Assembly (NCBI GenBank): GCA_964348185.1
Contig: CAYGBW010000046.1
Span: 1-40,258 of the forward strand
Direction of reading: 5' to 3'
Length of the DNA stretch: 40,258 bases
DNA from: CAYGBW01 sp964348185
Lineage (GTDB): Bacteria; Desulfobacterota; BSN033; WVXP01
The position numbers and the translations under genes are program-made. Positions 32,977 through 40,258 of the stretch are shown here, in pieces. Position 1 is the first letter of the stretch; each line of letters starts with the position of its first letter. The notes beneath the pieces are model-generated. The model searched no databases. It saw only the letters and a list, made by a program, of their open reading frames with translations, and was not told where the DNA came from.

Positions 32977-34029
32977 ATGCTAGTTTTGGCCATAGAATCC
33001 TCCTGCGATGACACGGGTGTTGCCGTGGTGGAAGACGGAAGGAGAGTTCTTTCAAATCGGGTGTCGTCGCAGATCGAGGTTCACCGAAAGTACGGAGGGG
33101 TGGTGCCCGAGCTTGCCTCTCGCCGGCATATCGAATCCATCATCCCGGTTATTCGAGCTGCCCTTGAGGAAGCTCAGACGACTCTGGACGATATCGATGG
33201 TGTGGCGGTGACGTGTGGCCCCGGATTGGTCGGTTCTCTTCTTGTTGGTCTGTCGGTCGCCAAGTCGATCGCCTACGGAAAGGGGAAACCCTTGGTGGGG
33301 GTCACTCACATAGACGGACACCTCTGTGCCCCTTTTCTGGAAAGGGAGGATTTGGTATTTCCCTTCCTCGGTCTGGTGGTCTCAGGAGGGCACACGAGTC
33401 TCTACCGGGTGGAGGGGGTCGGCAGAACCCATCTATTGGGCAAAACGCGAGACGATGCCGCTGGGGAGGTCTTCGACAAAGTGGCCAAGGTGTTGGGCCT
33501 GGGGTATCCAGGGGGTCCGATCATCGACAGAATGTCTAAACCGGGGAACCCAAGAACCATCCGGTTTCCAAGGGCTCTTTTGTCTTCAAGAACCCTGGAC
33601 TTCAGTTTCAGTGGCCTCAAGACCTCGGTGGTCAATTACCTGAAAGCCCATCCCCTACAAGAAGGTCAGGAGGACCGTCTCGTGGGGATTGTTTCTGGTT
33701 TCCAGGAGGCTGTCATTGACGTGCTGGTGAGGAAGACGAAACAGGCTGTGCGCCAGGAGAGGCTCGAGCGGGTCGTCGTGTCCGGCGGGGTTGCATCGAA
33801 CAGTCACCTGAGACGGACATTTGAGGAGATGGCCAGGGCGGAGGACCTCGAGGTCTTTTTTCCGTCCCCTGAACTGTGCACGGACAATGCCGCTATGATC
33901 GGTGTCGTGGGATACCATTACCTTCAGAAAGGGTGGACTTCAACCCTTTCACTCAATGCCTTTGCCAATCTGCCCATACCCCTCGAAGCGCAGTTGACGG
34001 GGAGCTTTACAAAAGACGCCGACAACTGA
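32977..34029 (+). CDS. tsaD: tRNA N6-threonylcarbamoyladenosine (t6A) transferase subunit
   Basis: 350 residues from ATG 32977, with AGAGGAAGGG just before it. The frame from 32938 has no site and no family N-terminus. TsaD moves the threonylcarbamoyl group onto A37 of ANN-decoding tRNAs. Motifs: 'LVLAIESSCDDTGVAVVEDG', 'VTCGPGLVGSLLVGLSVAKS', the metal-binding pair in 'GVTHIDGHLCAPF', 'FLGLVVSGGHTSLYRVEGVG', 'DFSFSGLKTSV', 'VVSGGVASNSHLRR' and 'CTDNAAMIG'. All ligands appear intact. It is followed by rsmA in the same direction. Confidence 0.96.
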   Translation: MLVLAIESSCDDTGVAVVEDGRRVLSNRVSSQIEVHRKYGGVVPELASRRHIESIIPVIRAALEEAQTTLDDIDGVAVTCGPGLVGSLLVGLSVAKSIAYGKGKPLVGVTHIDGHLCAPFLEREDLVFPFLGLVVSGGHTSLYRVEGVGRTHLLGKTRDDAAGEVFDKVAKVLGLGYPGGPIIDRMSKPGNPRTIRFPRALLSSRTLDFSFSGLKTSVVNYLKAHPLQEGQEDRLVGIVSGFQEAVIDVLVRKTKQAVRQERLERVVVSGGVASNSHLRRTFEEMARAEDLEVFFPSPELCTDNAAMIGVVGYHYLQKGWTSTLSLNAFANLPIPLEAQLTGSFTKDADN

Positions 34030-34090
34030 CCCCTGGGCCCTGCAGGCTGTTACGACCGGTGGGTTGATGTGGAGCCCGAGCGCAGACGTC

Positions 34091-34948
34091 ATGAAGAGAA
34101 GAAATGCCAGAGAGGGGACAGCCTTTTTCCCGCGAAAGAGGCTGGGCCAGCATTTTCTGATCGACAGAAATGCCATGGAGAAAGTCATCCGAATCGCTGA
34201 CGTGGAGCCGGCAGACGTGGTTCTTGAGATCGGTCCGGGTCGGGGGGAGTTGACCGTGCTCCTGGGCCGGAAAAGTCGTGCGGTGATCGCCGTGGAGATC
34301 GACGAGACCCTGACAGCCGGAGTGGTGAAAAAGACCGCCCGTCTGGGAAACGTGGAGGTGATCCATGGGGATGCCTTGAAGGTCGACTTGGAGGAGATCT
34401 ATCGACGGGTAGGGACGCGGATGAAAGTCGTTGCGAACCTCCCCTATCAGATCTCGACACCTCTCTTGATGCGGTTCGTCTCAATGCGGCACCTGTTTTC
34501 ATCCATGGTTCTCATGCTCCAGAAGGAGGTGGCCCTGAGGATTGTTGCCAAAAGAATGACCAAGGACTATGGTTCCCTGTCCGTGTTTCTTCAACTCTAC
34601 ACGACACCGAGTATTGAGATGATTCTCCCTCCCCAATGCTTTTTTCCCCGGCCAAAAGTGGATTCTGCCCTGGTTCGATTCCTGGTCCACGAAACCCCAA
34701 GGGTCGAGATCCCCGATGAGCAGGCCTTTCGGCGGGTGGTCCGGGCGTCTTTTGGCCATCGCCGCAAGATTCTAAAAAACGCTCTGAGATCGATTTTCTC
34801 GGAGAGTTATCTCGATGAAATCGAGGATATCATGGAGAGGCTCGGGATCGACCCCACACGGAGGGCCGAAACCCTGAGTCTTGAAGAGTTTGCTCGTTTG
34901 ACCTGGGGTGTGATTCCCTTTTTGTCGCGCTCAGAGTCGGGTTCCTGA
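34091..34948 (+). CDS. rsmA: 16S rRNA dimethyladenosine transferase (KsgA)
   Basis: 285 residues from ATG 34091; starts at 34064 (TTG) and 34067 (ATG) would add about 8 residues and cannot be excluded, because no start has a strong site. It dimethylates A1518/A1519 in the final steps of 30S maturation. Motifs: 'RKRLGQHFLIDRNAMEKVI', SAM-binding 'VVLEIGPGRGELTVLLGRK', 'VEVIHGDALK', catalytic 'VVANLPYQISTPLLMRFV' and 'PPQCFFPRPKVDSALVRF'. The C-terminal helices end 'SLEEFARLTWGVI'. Confidence 0.95.
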   Translation: MKRRNAREGTAFFPRKRLGQHFLIDRNAMEKVIRIADVEPADVVLEIGPGRGELTVLLGRKSRAVIAVEIDETLTAGVVKKTARLGNVEVIHGDALKVDLEEIYRRVGTRMKVVANLPYQISTPLLMRFVSMRHLFSSMVLMLQKEVALRIVAKRMTKDYGSLSVFLQLYTTPSIEMILPPQCFFPRPKVDSALVRFLVHETPRVEIPDEQAFRRVVRASFGHRRKILKNALRSIFSESYLDEIEDIMERLGIDPTRRAETLSLEEFARLTWGVIPFLSRSESGS

Positions 34949-35041
34949 AAGGCTTCGGTTGCTGCTATCGATCCCGAAGGAGAAAGGACATCTTTCAGGG
35001 AAAGAGATCAGAAGACTCGTGCGGTTCACAGGGGTCGGGGA

Positions 35042-35341
35042 TCAGCTGTCAGCGCGTTTGTTAAAGCTCCCTGTCAACCGTTCCACTGGCTTTCCCTGAT
35101 CCCTGAAGTAGCTGATGCCTGAGGACTCATCAGGCTTGATCAGATCCCTTTTCTCCTTCGTCGCCTTTCCGATAAAGGAGAAGAGCAGAACGAGTGCCAC
35201 CGCAGCAAGCGACAAGGCCACGAGCAGTTTGACGACGAACCAGAAGTTCCTTATCAGGAGGACGATAAACAGAAACGCGATGGCGGCGGTGAGCAATTTG
35301 TGATCTTTCAGATAATTCAGGGCCAGATCGAGATATTCCAT
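35042..35341 (-). CDS. small two-segment membrane protein
   Basis: 99 residues: an N-terminal amphipathic stretch 'MEYLDLALNYLKDHK', then two hydrophobic segments (about 16-37 'LLTAAIAFLFIVLLIRNFWF' and 39-58), and a charged tail (about 60-99). The start has GGAAAGGAAAC upstream. It stands alone on the minus strand between rsmA and the tRNA gene. I do not recognise a family. No functional inference beyond the inner-membrane location. Confidence 0.5.
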   Translation of the reverse strand: MEYLDLALNYLKDHKLLTAAIAFLFIVLLIRNFWFVVKLLVALSLAAVALVLLFSFIGKATKEKRDLIKPDESSGISYFRDQGKPVERLTGSFNKRADS

Positions 35342-35699
35342 GGTTTTCTGAGTTTCCTTTCCGCACCCCTGGGCGCATCAAAAAGTCAAAGGCCTTCCCA
35401 TAAGTATAGCAAAAGGACTGGTGAAATCAAGAGAATTCATCTGGCTGGGGTGAAGGGATTTAGAATGAGGGATTTCAAAGAACTGAAACGGTGGGCAAAG
35501 GGGTATCGTTAGGCTTTCAGTCTGAACGGTCGTTGTTCAGGGTGACCAAGAAAAAAGAAAAGACCCCGAGAAAATGGGCTTGCCTATGAAATCAAGATCT
35601 GTTATTCTATGTTTGACAATAAATTTAGGTTCTTATGAAGTTTTACCCTTGACATGAGTCTTCAAAATTGGTAGGGGTATACGGAAGCAGATTAGGTGC
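35342..35699. other. gap before tRNA-Val, promoter-like elements
   Basis: No gene. Two perfect TTGACA hexamers stand at 35613-35618 and 35649-35654. The likeliest -10 boxes after them (TATGAA near 35634; TAGGGG near 35672 or TATACG near 35678) are imperfect or oddly spaced. Confidence 0.4.
35649..35683 (+). promoter_or_regulatory. candidate promoter for tRNA-Val and thrS
   Basis: A perfect TTGACA at 35649-35654 lies about 45 bases before the tRNA. No consensus -10 is found at 17 bases; TAGGGG (35672) or TATACG (35678) are the options. Direction fits the tRNA and thrS. Confidence 0.3.
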
Positions 35700-35771
35700 A
35701 GGCACGTAGCTCAGGGGGAGAGCGCTACCTTGACGCGGTAGAAGTCGGCGGTTCGAAACCGCCCGTGCCTA
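35700..35771 (+). tRNA. tRNA-Val (GAC)
   Basis: A full cloverleaf can be drawn: acceptor AGGCACG with CGTGCCT (7 bp), D-stem GCTC/GAGC, anticodon stem CTACC/GGTAG with loop TTGACGC (anticodon GAC at 35732-35734), and T-stem GGCGG/CCGCC with loop TTCGAAA. The discriminator is A. The 3' CCA is not encoded (TCC follows), so it must be added by a nucleotidyltransferase such as the one at 26670. It lies 100 bases before the thrS start and is probably cotranscribed with it. Confidence 0.93.
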
Positions 35772-35813
35772 TCCATTTCTCCCAGTTTCCTTGGGGTGAT
35801 GAGCTATCACCAT

Positions 35814-35847
35814 GGGCATCACGAGGGGGTATCTGTTCGTGATGCCT
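35814..35847 (+). promoter_or_regulatory. 10-bp hairpin in the thrS leader
   Basis: GGCATCACGA (35815-35824) pairs perfectly with TCGTGATGCC (35837-35846), leaving a 12-base loop GGGGGTATCTGT. A further G-U pair closes it. The loop carries the only purine-rich, ribosome-site-like stretch (GAGGGGG) in the leader, and the thrS ATG follows 30 bases later without its own Shine-Dalgarno. The arrangement recalls operator hairpins bound by threonyl-tRNA synthetase in E. coli thrS, but that is an inference. Confidence 0.5.
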
Positions 35848-35876
35848 ATTTCAATACCTTATGCGTAGACCGAACT

Positions 35877-37796
35877 ATGGAGCCGATTACAGTCGTTATC
35901 TCAGGTGGTTCGAAAGAAGAGATGGAGAAGGGAATCTCCGTTTGGGAGACAGCGAAGCGGACTGGCCAGAACAATCTCGAAAGAATCATTGCAGGTCGGG
36001 TTAACGATCACTTGGTAGACCTGAATACTGCCCTGGAGGGAGACGCCCGTCTGAGTTTCGTCACTGCCGACTCTGCTGAAGGATTGGAGATCCTGAGACA
36101 TTCCACTTCTCACATCATGGCTGCTGCCGTGAAGGAGCTTTTCAACGGGGTCAAGGTCGCCATAGGTCCCCCGATTGAAGATGGATTTTACTACGATTTC
36201 GATTTCTCTAGGGGTTTCACGCCTGAAGACCTAGCAGCCATAGAAGAGAAAATGAGGGAGATTATTCAACGGGATGTTTCATTTGTCCGGGAGGAGATCG
36301 ATCGAAAGGGGGCCATCGAGATCTTCCAGAAGATGGGAGAACCTTACAAAGTGGAACTCATCGAGGGGATGGAGGATGAGAGGGTATCCCTCTACGAGTC
36401 GGGGGGATTTCTGGATCTTTGCAGGGGGCCCCATGTGACGTCTTCTGGGAAGATCAAGGCATTTAAGTTGCTCCGCTCCTCAGGAGCCTATTGGCGCGGA
36501 GATGAGCGAAACAAACAGCTTCAACGCATCTATGGGACAGCCTTCTACTCTAAAGAGGATCTGGAAGCCTATCTCCGTAAGGTGGAAGAAGCCAAGAACA
36601 GAGATCACCGGACCTTGGGGAAGCGACTGGACCTTTTCAGCACTCATGAACTGGCCGGAGCAGGACTGGTTTATTGGCATCCCCAAGGGGCTCTGGTCCG
36701 GGAGATCATCGAAAACTTCTGGAGGAGAGAACACCGAAAGCGGGGGTATGAAATTGTCTACTCGCCGCACCTGTACAGGGCCGACCTGCTAGACGTTAGC
36801 GGACACCTTCAATTCTATCGGGACAGCATGTACTCGCCCATGGACATTGATGGCGTGGACTACTACATAAAGCCGATGAATTGTCCCGGGCATATCATGA
36901 TCTATCAAAACGCGATCCGCAGTTACAGGGACCTTCCCGTGCGATACGCTGAATTGGGGACAGTTTACCGGTATGAAAGGTCTGGCACCCTGACGGGTTT
37001 GTTCAGGGTGAGAGGCTTTACGCAAGATGATGCCCACATTTTCTGCACCCCTGAGCAGCTGAAGGATGAGATACTGGGGGTGCTGAATCTGGCTGATTTC
37101 ATGATGAAGACCTTTCGATATGAGTACCGGGTTTACCTCGCAACGCGCCCGGAGAAGTTCAAGGGATCTGAAGGTATCTGGGAACGGGCCACCCGGTCCC
37201 TTGAGAGCGCTCTGGAGGAATTCGGGAGGGGGTATGACGTTGACCCGGGAGGAGGGGTATTCTACGGGCCAAAGATCGATATTAAGCTCATCGACGCGCT
37301 TGGACGAGAGTGGCAAGGCCCAACGATCCAGGTGGATTTCAATTTTCCCGAGAGCTTCAACATCGAGTATGTTGGAATGGATGGCAATCGCCACCAGGTG
37401 GTGATGATCCACAGAACGGTGTTAGGCTCTATGGAGCGTTTCGTAGGGGGACTCATCGAGCACTACGGTGGGGCTTTTCCTCTGTGGTTGGCGCCCGTTC
37501 AGGTGATCGCCCTGACCATCACGGACCGTCATCGGGCGTACGCTCAAGAGGTGGCAGCCCATCTGAAGGGGGCGGGTTTCCGCGTGGTCGAAGACCTCAG
37601 AAATGAGAAACTGGGTCTAAAAATCCGAGAAGCTCAGCTTCGAAAGATTCCCTACATGCTTGTCATGGGAGACAAAGAGATGTCGGCTCGAACCGTATCC
37701 CCGAGAAGACTGGGAGGCCAGCAGCTCGAGGCCATGAGCACTGATCAGTTGATTGATTTCTTGAAGGCCGAGGCAACCGGCTCTGTGAATGAATGA
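35877..37796 (+). CDS. thrS: threonyl-tRNA synthetase
   Basis: 639 residues from ATG 35877, where the normal TGS domain begins (MEPITVVISGGSKEEMEKGI). A frame open to GTG 35796 would add 27 residues unlike the family and run through the hairpin. Order: TGS (1-60), editing domain ('HSTSHIMAAAVKELF', 'GGFLDLCRGPHV'), class II core with zinc ligands Cys in 'PMNCPGHIMIYQ', His in 'QDDAHIFC' and His in 'VMIHRTVLGSMERF', motif 2 'VYRYERSGTLTGLFRVRGFT', and the anticodon-binding domain ('APVQVIALTITDRHRAYAQE'). Heads the thrS-infC-rpmI-rplT-pheS cluster. Confidence 0.96.
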   Translation: MEPITVVISGGSKEEMEKGISVWETAKRTGQNNLERIIAGRVNDHLVDLNTALEGDARLSFVTADSAEGLEILRHSTSHIMAAAVKELFNGVKVAIGPPIEDGFYYDFDFSRGFTPEDLAAIEEKMREIIQRDVSFVREEIDRKGAIEIFQKMGEPYKVELIEGMEDERVSLYESGGFLDLCRGPHVTSSGKIKAFKLLRSSGAYWRGDERNKQLQRIYGTAFYSKEDLEAYLRKVEEAKNRDHRTLGKRLDLFSTHELAGAGLVYWHPQGALVREIIENFWRREHRKRGYEIVYSPHLYRADLLDVSGHLQFYRDSMYSPMDIDGVDYYIKPMNCPGHIMIYQNAIRSYRDLPVRYAELGTVYRYERSGTLTGLFRVRGFTQDDAHIFCTPEQLKDEILGVLNLADFMMKTFRYEYRVYLATRPEKFKGSEGIWERATRSLESALEEFGRGYDVDPGGGVFYGPKIDIKLIDALGREWQGPTIQVDFNFPESFNIEYVGMDGNRHQVVMIHRTVLGSMERFVGGLIEHYGGAFPLWLAPVQVIALTITDRHRAYAQEVAAHLKGAGFRVVEDLRNEKLGLKIREAQLRKIPYMLVMGDKEMSARTVSPRRLGGQQLEAMSTDQLIDFLKAEATGSVNE

Positions 37797-37816
37797 GACG
37801 AGGGAGGTGATAGCGT

Positions 37817-38374
37817 ATCGCGAGAAGAGACGGTGGGATGAGGGAAAGAGAAGTTACCAGGGTCAACACCGGCATTCGGGCGAGAACCGTGAGGGTGGTT
37901 GCTCCAGAAGGGGGGCAACTCGGGGTTATGCCTATAGAAGAGGCCCTGCGAATCGCCGGTGACCACGAACTTGACCTGGTCGAGGTTTCTTCGAAATCGG
38001 ATCCTCCAGTCTGTCGGCTTATGGACTATGGGAAGTTCAAGTATCAACAGCGAAAGAAAGCCCATGAAGCCAAGAAAAAGCAGGCAGTGGTCCACATAAA
38101 GGAAGTGAAATTCCGACCGAGAATAGATGATCACGACCTTCAATTCAAACTAAGGCACATCGAACGATTCTTGAAAGACGGGAATAGGATCAAAGTGACC
38201 ATTGTCTTTCGTGGCAGGGAACTGAGGCACCGCGTCGAGGCTGGCCAGGGGGTGATTGACCGGGTCTCAGATGGGGTGAAGGAGTGGGCCACTATTGAGC
38301 AGGAGCCGAGATACGAGGGCCGGACGATCGTGATGATGCTTTCGCCTCGTTCCGGCCACAGAGCCGACCAATAG
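37817..38374 (+). CDS. infC: translation initiation factor IF-3 (probable AUC start)
   Basis: 185 residues if read from ATC 37817, 178 if from ATG 37838. The ATC is 6 bases after GGGAGGTGAT, a near-perfect anti-16S match, while the ATG has none. The in-frame codon before is a TAG at 37811, so ATC is the first usable codon and gives the usual 'MARR' start. IF-3 controls start-codon selection and often represses its own gene by discriminating against its non-AUG start. IF3 N-domain: 'LGVMPIEEALRIAGDHELDL', 'VSSKSDPPVCRLMDYGKF'; C-domain: 'KEVKFRPRIDDHDLQFKLRH' and 'VTIVFRGRELRH'. Confidence 0.92.
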   Translation: MARRDGGMREREVTRVNTGIRARTVRVVAPEGGQLGVMPIEEALRIAGDHELDLVEVSSKSDPPVCRLMDYGKFKYQQRKKAHEAKKKQAVVHIKEVKFRPRIDDHDLQFKLRHIERFLKDGNRIKVTIVFRGRELRHRVEAGQGVIDRVSDGVKEWATIEQEPRYEGRTIVMMLSPRSGHRADQ

Positions 38375-38397
38375 ATCTGGATAGAGGGAGAAACAGA

Positions 38398-38595
38398 GTG
38401 CCCAAGCAAAAGACAAACAAGGGAGCGGCAAAGCGCTTCAGGAGAACCGCAACGGGAAAAATCAAGCGGCAGAAAGCCTTTGCCAATCACATACTGACGA
38501 AAAAGACCTCCAAAAGGAAGAGATTCCTCAGGGCAGGAGCAGTCGTTCATAAAACAAATGAAAAGGGGATACGGGTTCTGATCCCCTATGCGTAG
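38398..38595 (+). CDS. rpmI: 50S ribosomal protein L35
   Basis: 65 residues, starting at GTG 38398 with GAGGGAG 8 bases before it. Highly basic: 'PKQKTNKGAAKRFRRTATGK', 'IKRQKAFANHILTKKTSKRK', 'RFLRAGAVVH'. Length and sequence are those of L35. It lies between infC and rplT as in most bacteria. Confidence 0.95.
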   Translation: MPKQKTNKGAAKRFRRTATGKIKRQKAFANHILTKKTSKRKRFLRAGAVVHKTNEKGIRVLIPYA

Positions 38596-38676
38596 TCTTC
38601 GACAGGGACGAAGGACATCGATTTCTGAGAGGGGGAAAGAGTCTGATATTCGGCGAGAATAAGGGGTCTTCGTATA

Positions 38677-39036
38677 ATGTCTAGAGTGACCAGTGCTGTT
38701 AGTCGAAAAAAGAGGAAGAAATCGATTCTGAAACTGACCAAGGGATTTCGAGGCGGTCGATCCAAGCTCTTCCGCATTGCTACCGAGGCAGCTGATCGGT
38801 CCCTGAGGTATGCCTATCGGGATCGTCGGGTTCGGAAGAGAGAATTCAGGCGATTATGGATTGCCAGAATCAATGCCGCGGCGCGATTACACGGGATGTC
38901 TTACAGCCGATTGATTGAGGGGATGGGAAAGGCCGGAATTGGAATTAATCGGAAGGTCCTCGCTGACATGGCTGTTTCTGACGCCGAGGGATTTGGCAGG
39001 ATCGTGGAAATGGCCAGAGAAAAGACTGTTTCGTAA
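38677..39036 (+). CDS. rplT: 50S ribosomal protein L20
   Basis: 119 residues. Motifs: 'KKSILKLTKGFRGGRSKLFR', 'RYAYRDRRVRKREFRRLWIA', 'RINAAARLHGMSYSRLIEGM', 'INRKVLADMAVSDAEGF'. L20 is needed early in large-subunit assembly and represses rpmI-rplT in some bacteria by binding its own mRNA. The long N-terminal tail is slightly atypical (SRVTSAVSRKK rather than PRVKRG), possibly just divergence. ATG 38677. Confidence 0.96.
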   Translation: MSRVTSAVSRKKRKKSILKLTKGFRGGRSKLFRIATEAADRSLRYAYRDRRVRKREFRRLWIARINAAARLHGMSYSRLIEGMGKAGIGINRKVLADMAVSDAEGFGRIVEMAREKTVS

Positions 39037-39130
39037 TCATTCCTAGATATCGCCACTTCATGGGCTTCCACTGCTATAGATCTGTCTTTCTGTTATAGAC
39101 CTATAGACCTCGGATCCGTAAAGGCCTCAA

Positions 39131-40171
39131 ATGGAGAAGCGTCATTTGAAGGTAGAGAGAATCGCGCATTTGGAGGATGAGGCCCTGTCCAGACTCAGGG
39201 AGGTGAATTCCCTTGAGGCCCTGGAACGCTGGCGGGTTCAGGTCCTTGGCAAGAAGTCCGAACTCGTGAGACTCCAGAGGAGCATTCGAGAGCTGCCAAA
39301 AGAGGAACGCCCCGAGCTAGGGAAGCACTCCAATCGAGCCAGGAAGACGCTCGAAGAGGCATTTGAAACGCGAAAAGGCGAGCTGGAGAAGTCGAGAATC
39401 GATCCTCTCCTCAGGGAGCGAATCGATGTGACCCTTCCGGGATGGCCGGCGCGGCTGGGGAGCCTTCATCCCAGCACCCAGGTTCTTCGCGAGATTCGGT
39501 GGATCTTAGCGGAGATGGGATTTCAGGTTTTTGACGGACCGGAAATCGAGACGGACAACCATAATTTTGGACTTCTCAATATGCCCCCGAACCACCCCGC
39601 CAGAGACATGTGGGATACGTTTTATGTGAGTGAAACCGTCCTGTTGCGGACTCACACTTCACCGGGACAGATCCGGGCGATGAGAGCCTTCTGCCCGCAG
39701 CCCATCAGGGTCATCTTGCCTGGGAAGTGCTATCGCTACGAGGCGATTACATCCAGATCCGAGGTGATGTTTCACCAGGTGGAAGGTCTGGCGGTGGGGA
39801 AGAACATCACCATGGCAGACCTAAAAGGTGTCCTGATCGAGTTCGCCAGGAAGATGTTCGGCTCCCAGCGAAAGGTCCGGTTTCGATGCAGCCATTTCCC
39901 TTTTACCGAGCCGAGCGTAGAGGTTGACATGGACTGTCTGGTCTGCGGGGGGCCAGGATGCTCGGTTTGCAAACAAACGGGTTGGGTGGAAATCCTTGGA
40001 GCCGGGATGGTCCACCCGGGGGTCCTTGAAAACGGGGGGTATGACTCAGAGATTTTCAGTGGCTTCGCCTTCGGCATGGGGCCTGAGCGGATCTTCATGT
40101 TGAAGTACGGAATCGATGACATACGTCTATTCTTCCGTAACGATCTCCGGTTTTTGAGACAGTTTGGGTGA
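39131..40171 (+). CDS. pheS: phenylalanyl-tRNA synthetase, alpha subunit
   Basis: 346 residues. The N-terminal coiled coil (about 5-100) recognises tRNA. The class II core begins 'HPSTQVLREIRWILAEMGFQ' and shows 'LLRTHTSPGQIRAMRA', motif 2 'GKCYRYEAITSRSEVMFHQV' and the C-terminal 'FSGFAFGMGPERIFMLKYGI' (motif 3). A Cys-rich insert 'CLVCGGPGCSVCKQTGWVEI' (about 273-292) is a zinc-ribbon-like feature common in many PheS. It acts with the beta subunit (pheT), expected next but outside the window. Weak AAAGG site before ATG 39131. Confidence 0.96.
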   Translation: MEKRHLKVERIAHLEDEALSRLREVNSLEALERWRVQVLGKKSELVRLQRSIRELPKEERPELGKHSNRARKTLEEAFETRKGELEKSRIDPLLRERIDVTLPGWPARLGSLHPSTQVLREIRWILAEMGFQVFDGPEIETDNHNFGLLNMPPNHPARDMWDTFYVSETVLLRTHTSPGQIRAMRAFCPQPIRVILPGKCYRYEAITSRSEVMFHQVEGLAVGKNITMADLKGVLIEFARKMFGSQRKVRFRCSHFPFTEPSVEVDMDCLVCGGPGCSVCKQTGWVEILGAGMVHPGVLENGGYDSEIFSGFAFGMGPERIFMLKYGIDDIRLFFRNDLRFLRQFG

Positions 40172-40258
40172 TAGGAAGTTTTCACTCGCCTTCGCCAGAA
40201 CATTCCGTGCGGAATCACGGGAATGATCAGCCTACGCCAGAGGCTTCGGCTTGACAGG
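40172..40258. repeat. repeat fragment at the right edge
   Basis: Positions about 40226-40258 ('cctacgccagaggcttcggc' then 'ttgacagg') resemble 1536-1568. 'cactcgccttcgccagaaca' at 40184-40203 resembles the same family. The repeat is cut by the window edge, so its size is unknown. Confidence 0.45.

Noticed and set aside
35796..35876. N-terminal extension of ThrRS
   Set aside because: The added 27 residues are unlike the family and coincide with the hairpin. No Shine-Dalgarno precedes 35796.

Overview
The window looks like a chromosomal segment from a Gram-negative bacterium of the Desulfobacterota (former Deltaproteobacteria). This rests on inference, not a database search. The clues are a mid-50s G+C impression, the gene order rimP-nusA-ylxR-infB-ylxP-rbfA-truB-rpsO-pnp-M16 peptidase-dut, a fused DHH/CBS/tRNA-nucleotidyltransferase gene, SelB, sppA and lipoprotein genes, and AT-rich intergenic repeats containing AAATTCGAAATCCGAA-like words. 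I see no phage, insertion sequence, CRISPR array or toxin-antitoxin system.

Layout. (1) Positions 1-7900 are accessory and partly decayed, mostly on the minus strand: a short permease-like relic, an AI-2E family transporter, a cyclic-nucleotide-binding protein whose first 25 codons are cut off by an in-frame TAG, a small lipoprotein, a two-gene sensor/response-regulator cluster with the wreck of a third gene between them, and threonine aldolase. (2) Positions 8079-14459 hold a lipoprotein, an HU-type DNA-binding protein, a small exported protein, selB, an unrecognised cysteine-rich protein, a HIT hydrolase, a LapA-domain membrane protein and a nucleoside phosphorylase. (3) Positions 14550-26424 are the long nus/infB operon, apparently driven by a promoter followed by an attenuator-like hairpin, then dut and a XerC/D-type recombinase. 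(4) Positions 26670-31742 hold the tRNA nucleotidyltransferase fusion, scpA, an exported two-domain protein and sppA. (5) A convergent type-4 uracil-DNA glycosylase and a repeat-rich gap lead to tsaD, rsmA and a small membrane protein. (6) tRNA-Val(GAC), thrS, infC, rpmI, rplT and pheS form a typical translation cluster. pheT is expected just beyond the right edge.

Most of the right-hand 30 kb is about making and maturing the translation machinery: ribosome assembly (RimP, RbfA, RsmA, S15, L20, L35), initiation (IF2, IF3), tRNA modification and end repair (TruB, TsaD, nucleotidyltransferase), aminoacylation (ThrRS, PheRS), and RNA turnover coupled to transcription (NusA, PNPase).

The observations I consider most worth a second look are the amber-interrupted cyclic-nucleotide-binding gene, the half receiver domain left between two sensor genes, an apparent AUC start for infC with a near-perfect Shine-Dalgarno, a 10-bp perfect hairpin in the thrS leader, the attenuator before rimP, the Cys-rich protein downstream of selB, and the exported protein with a CPSC motif between scpA and sppA. 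I did not find a convincing wholly new multi-gene system.
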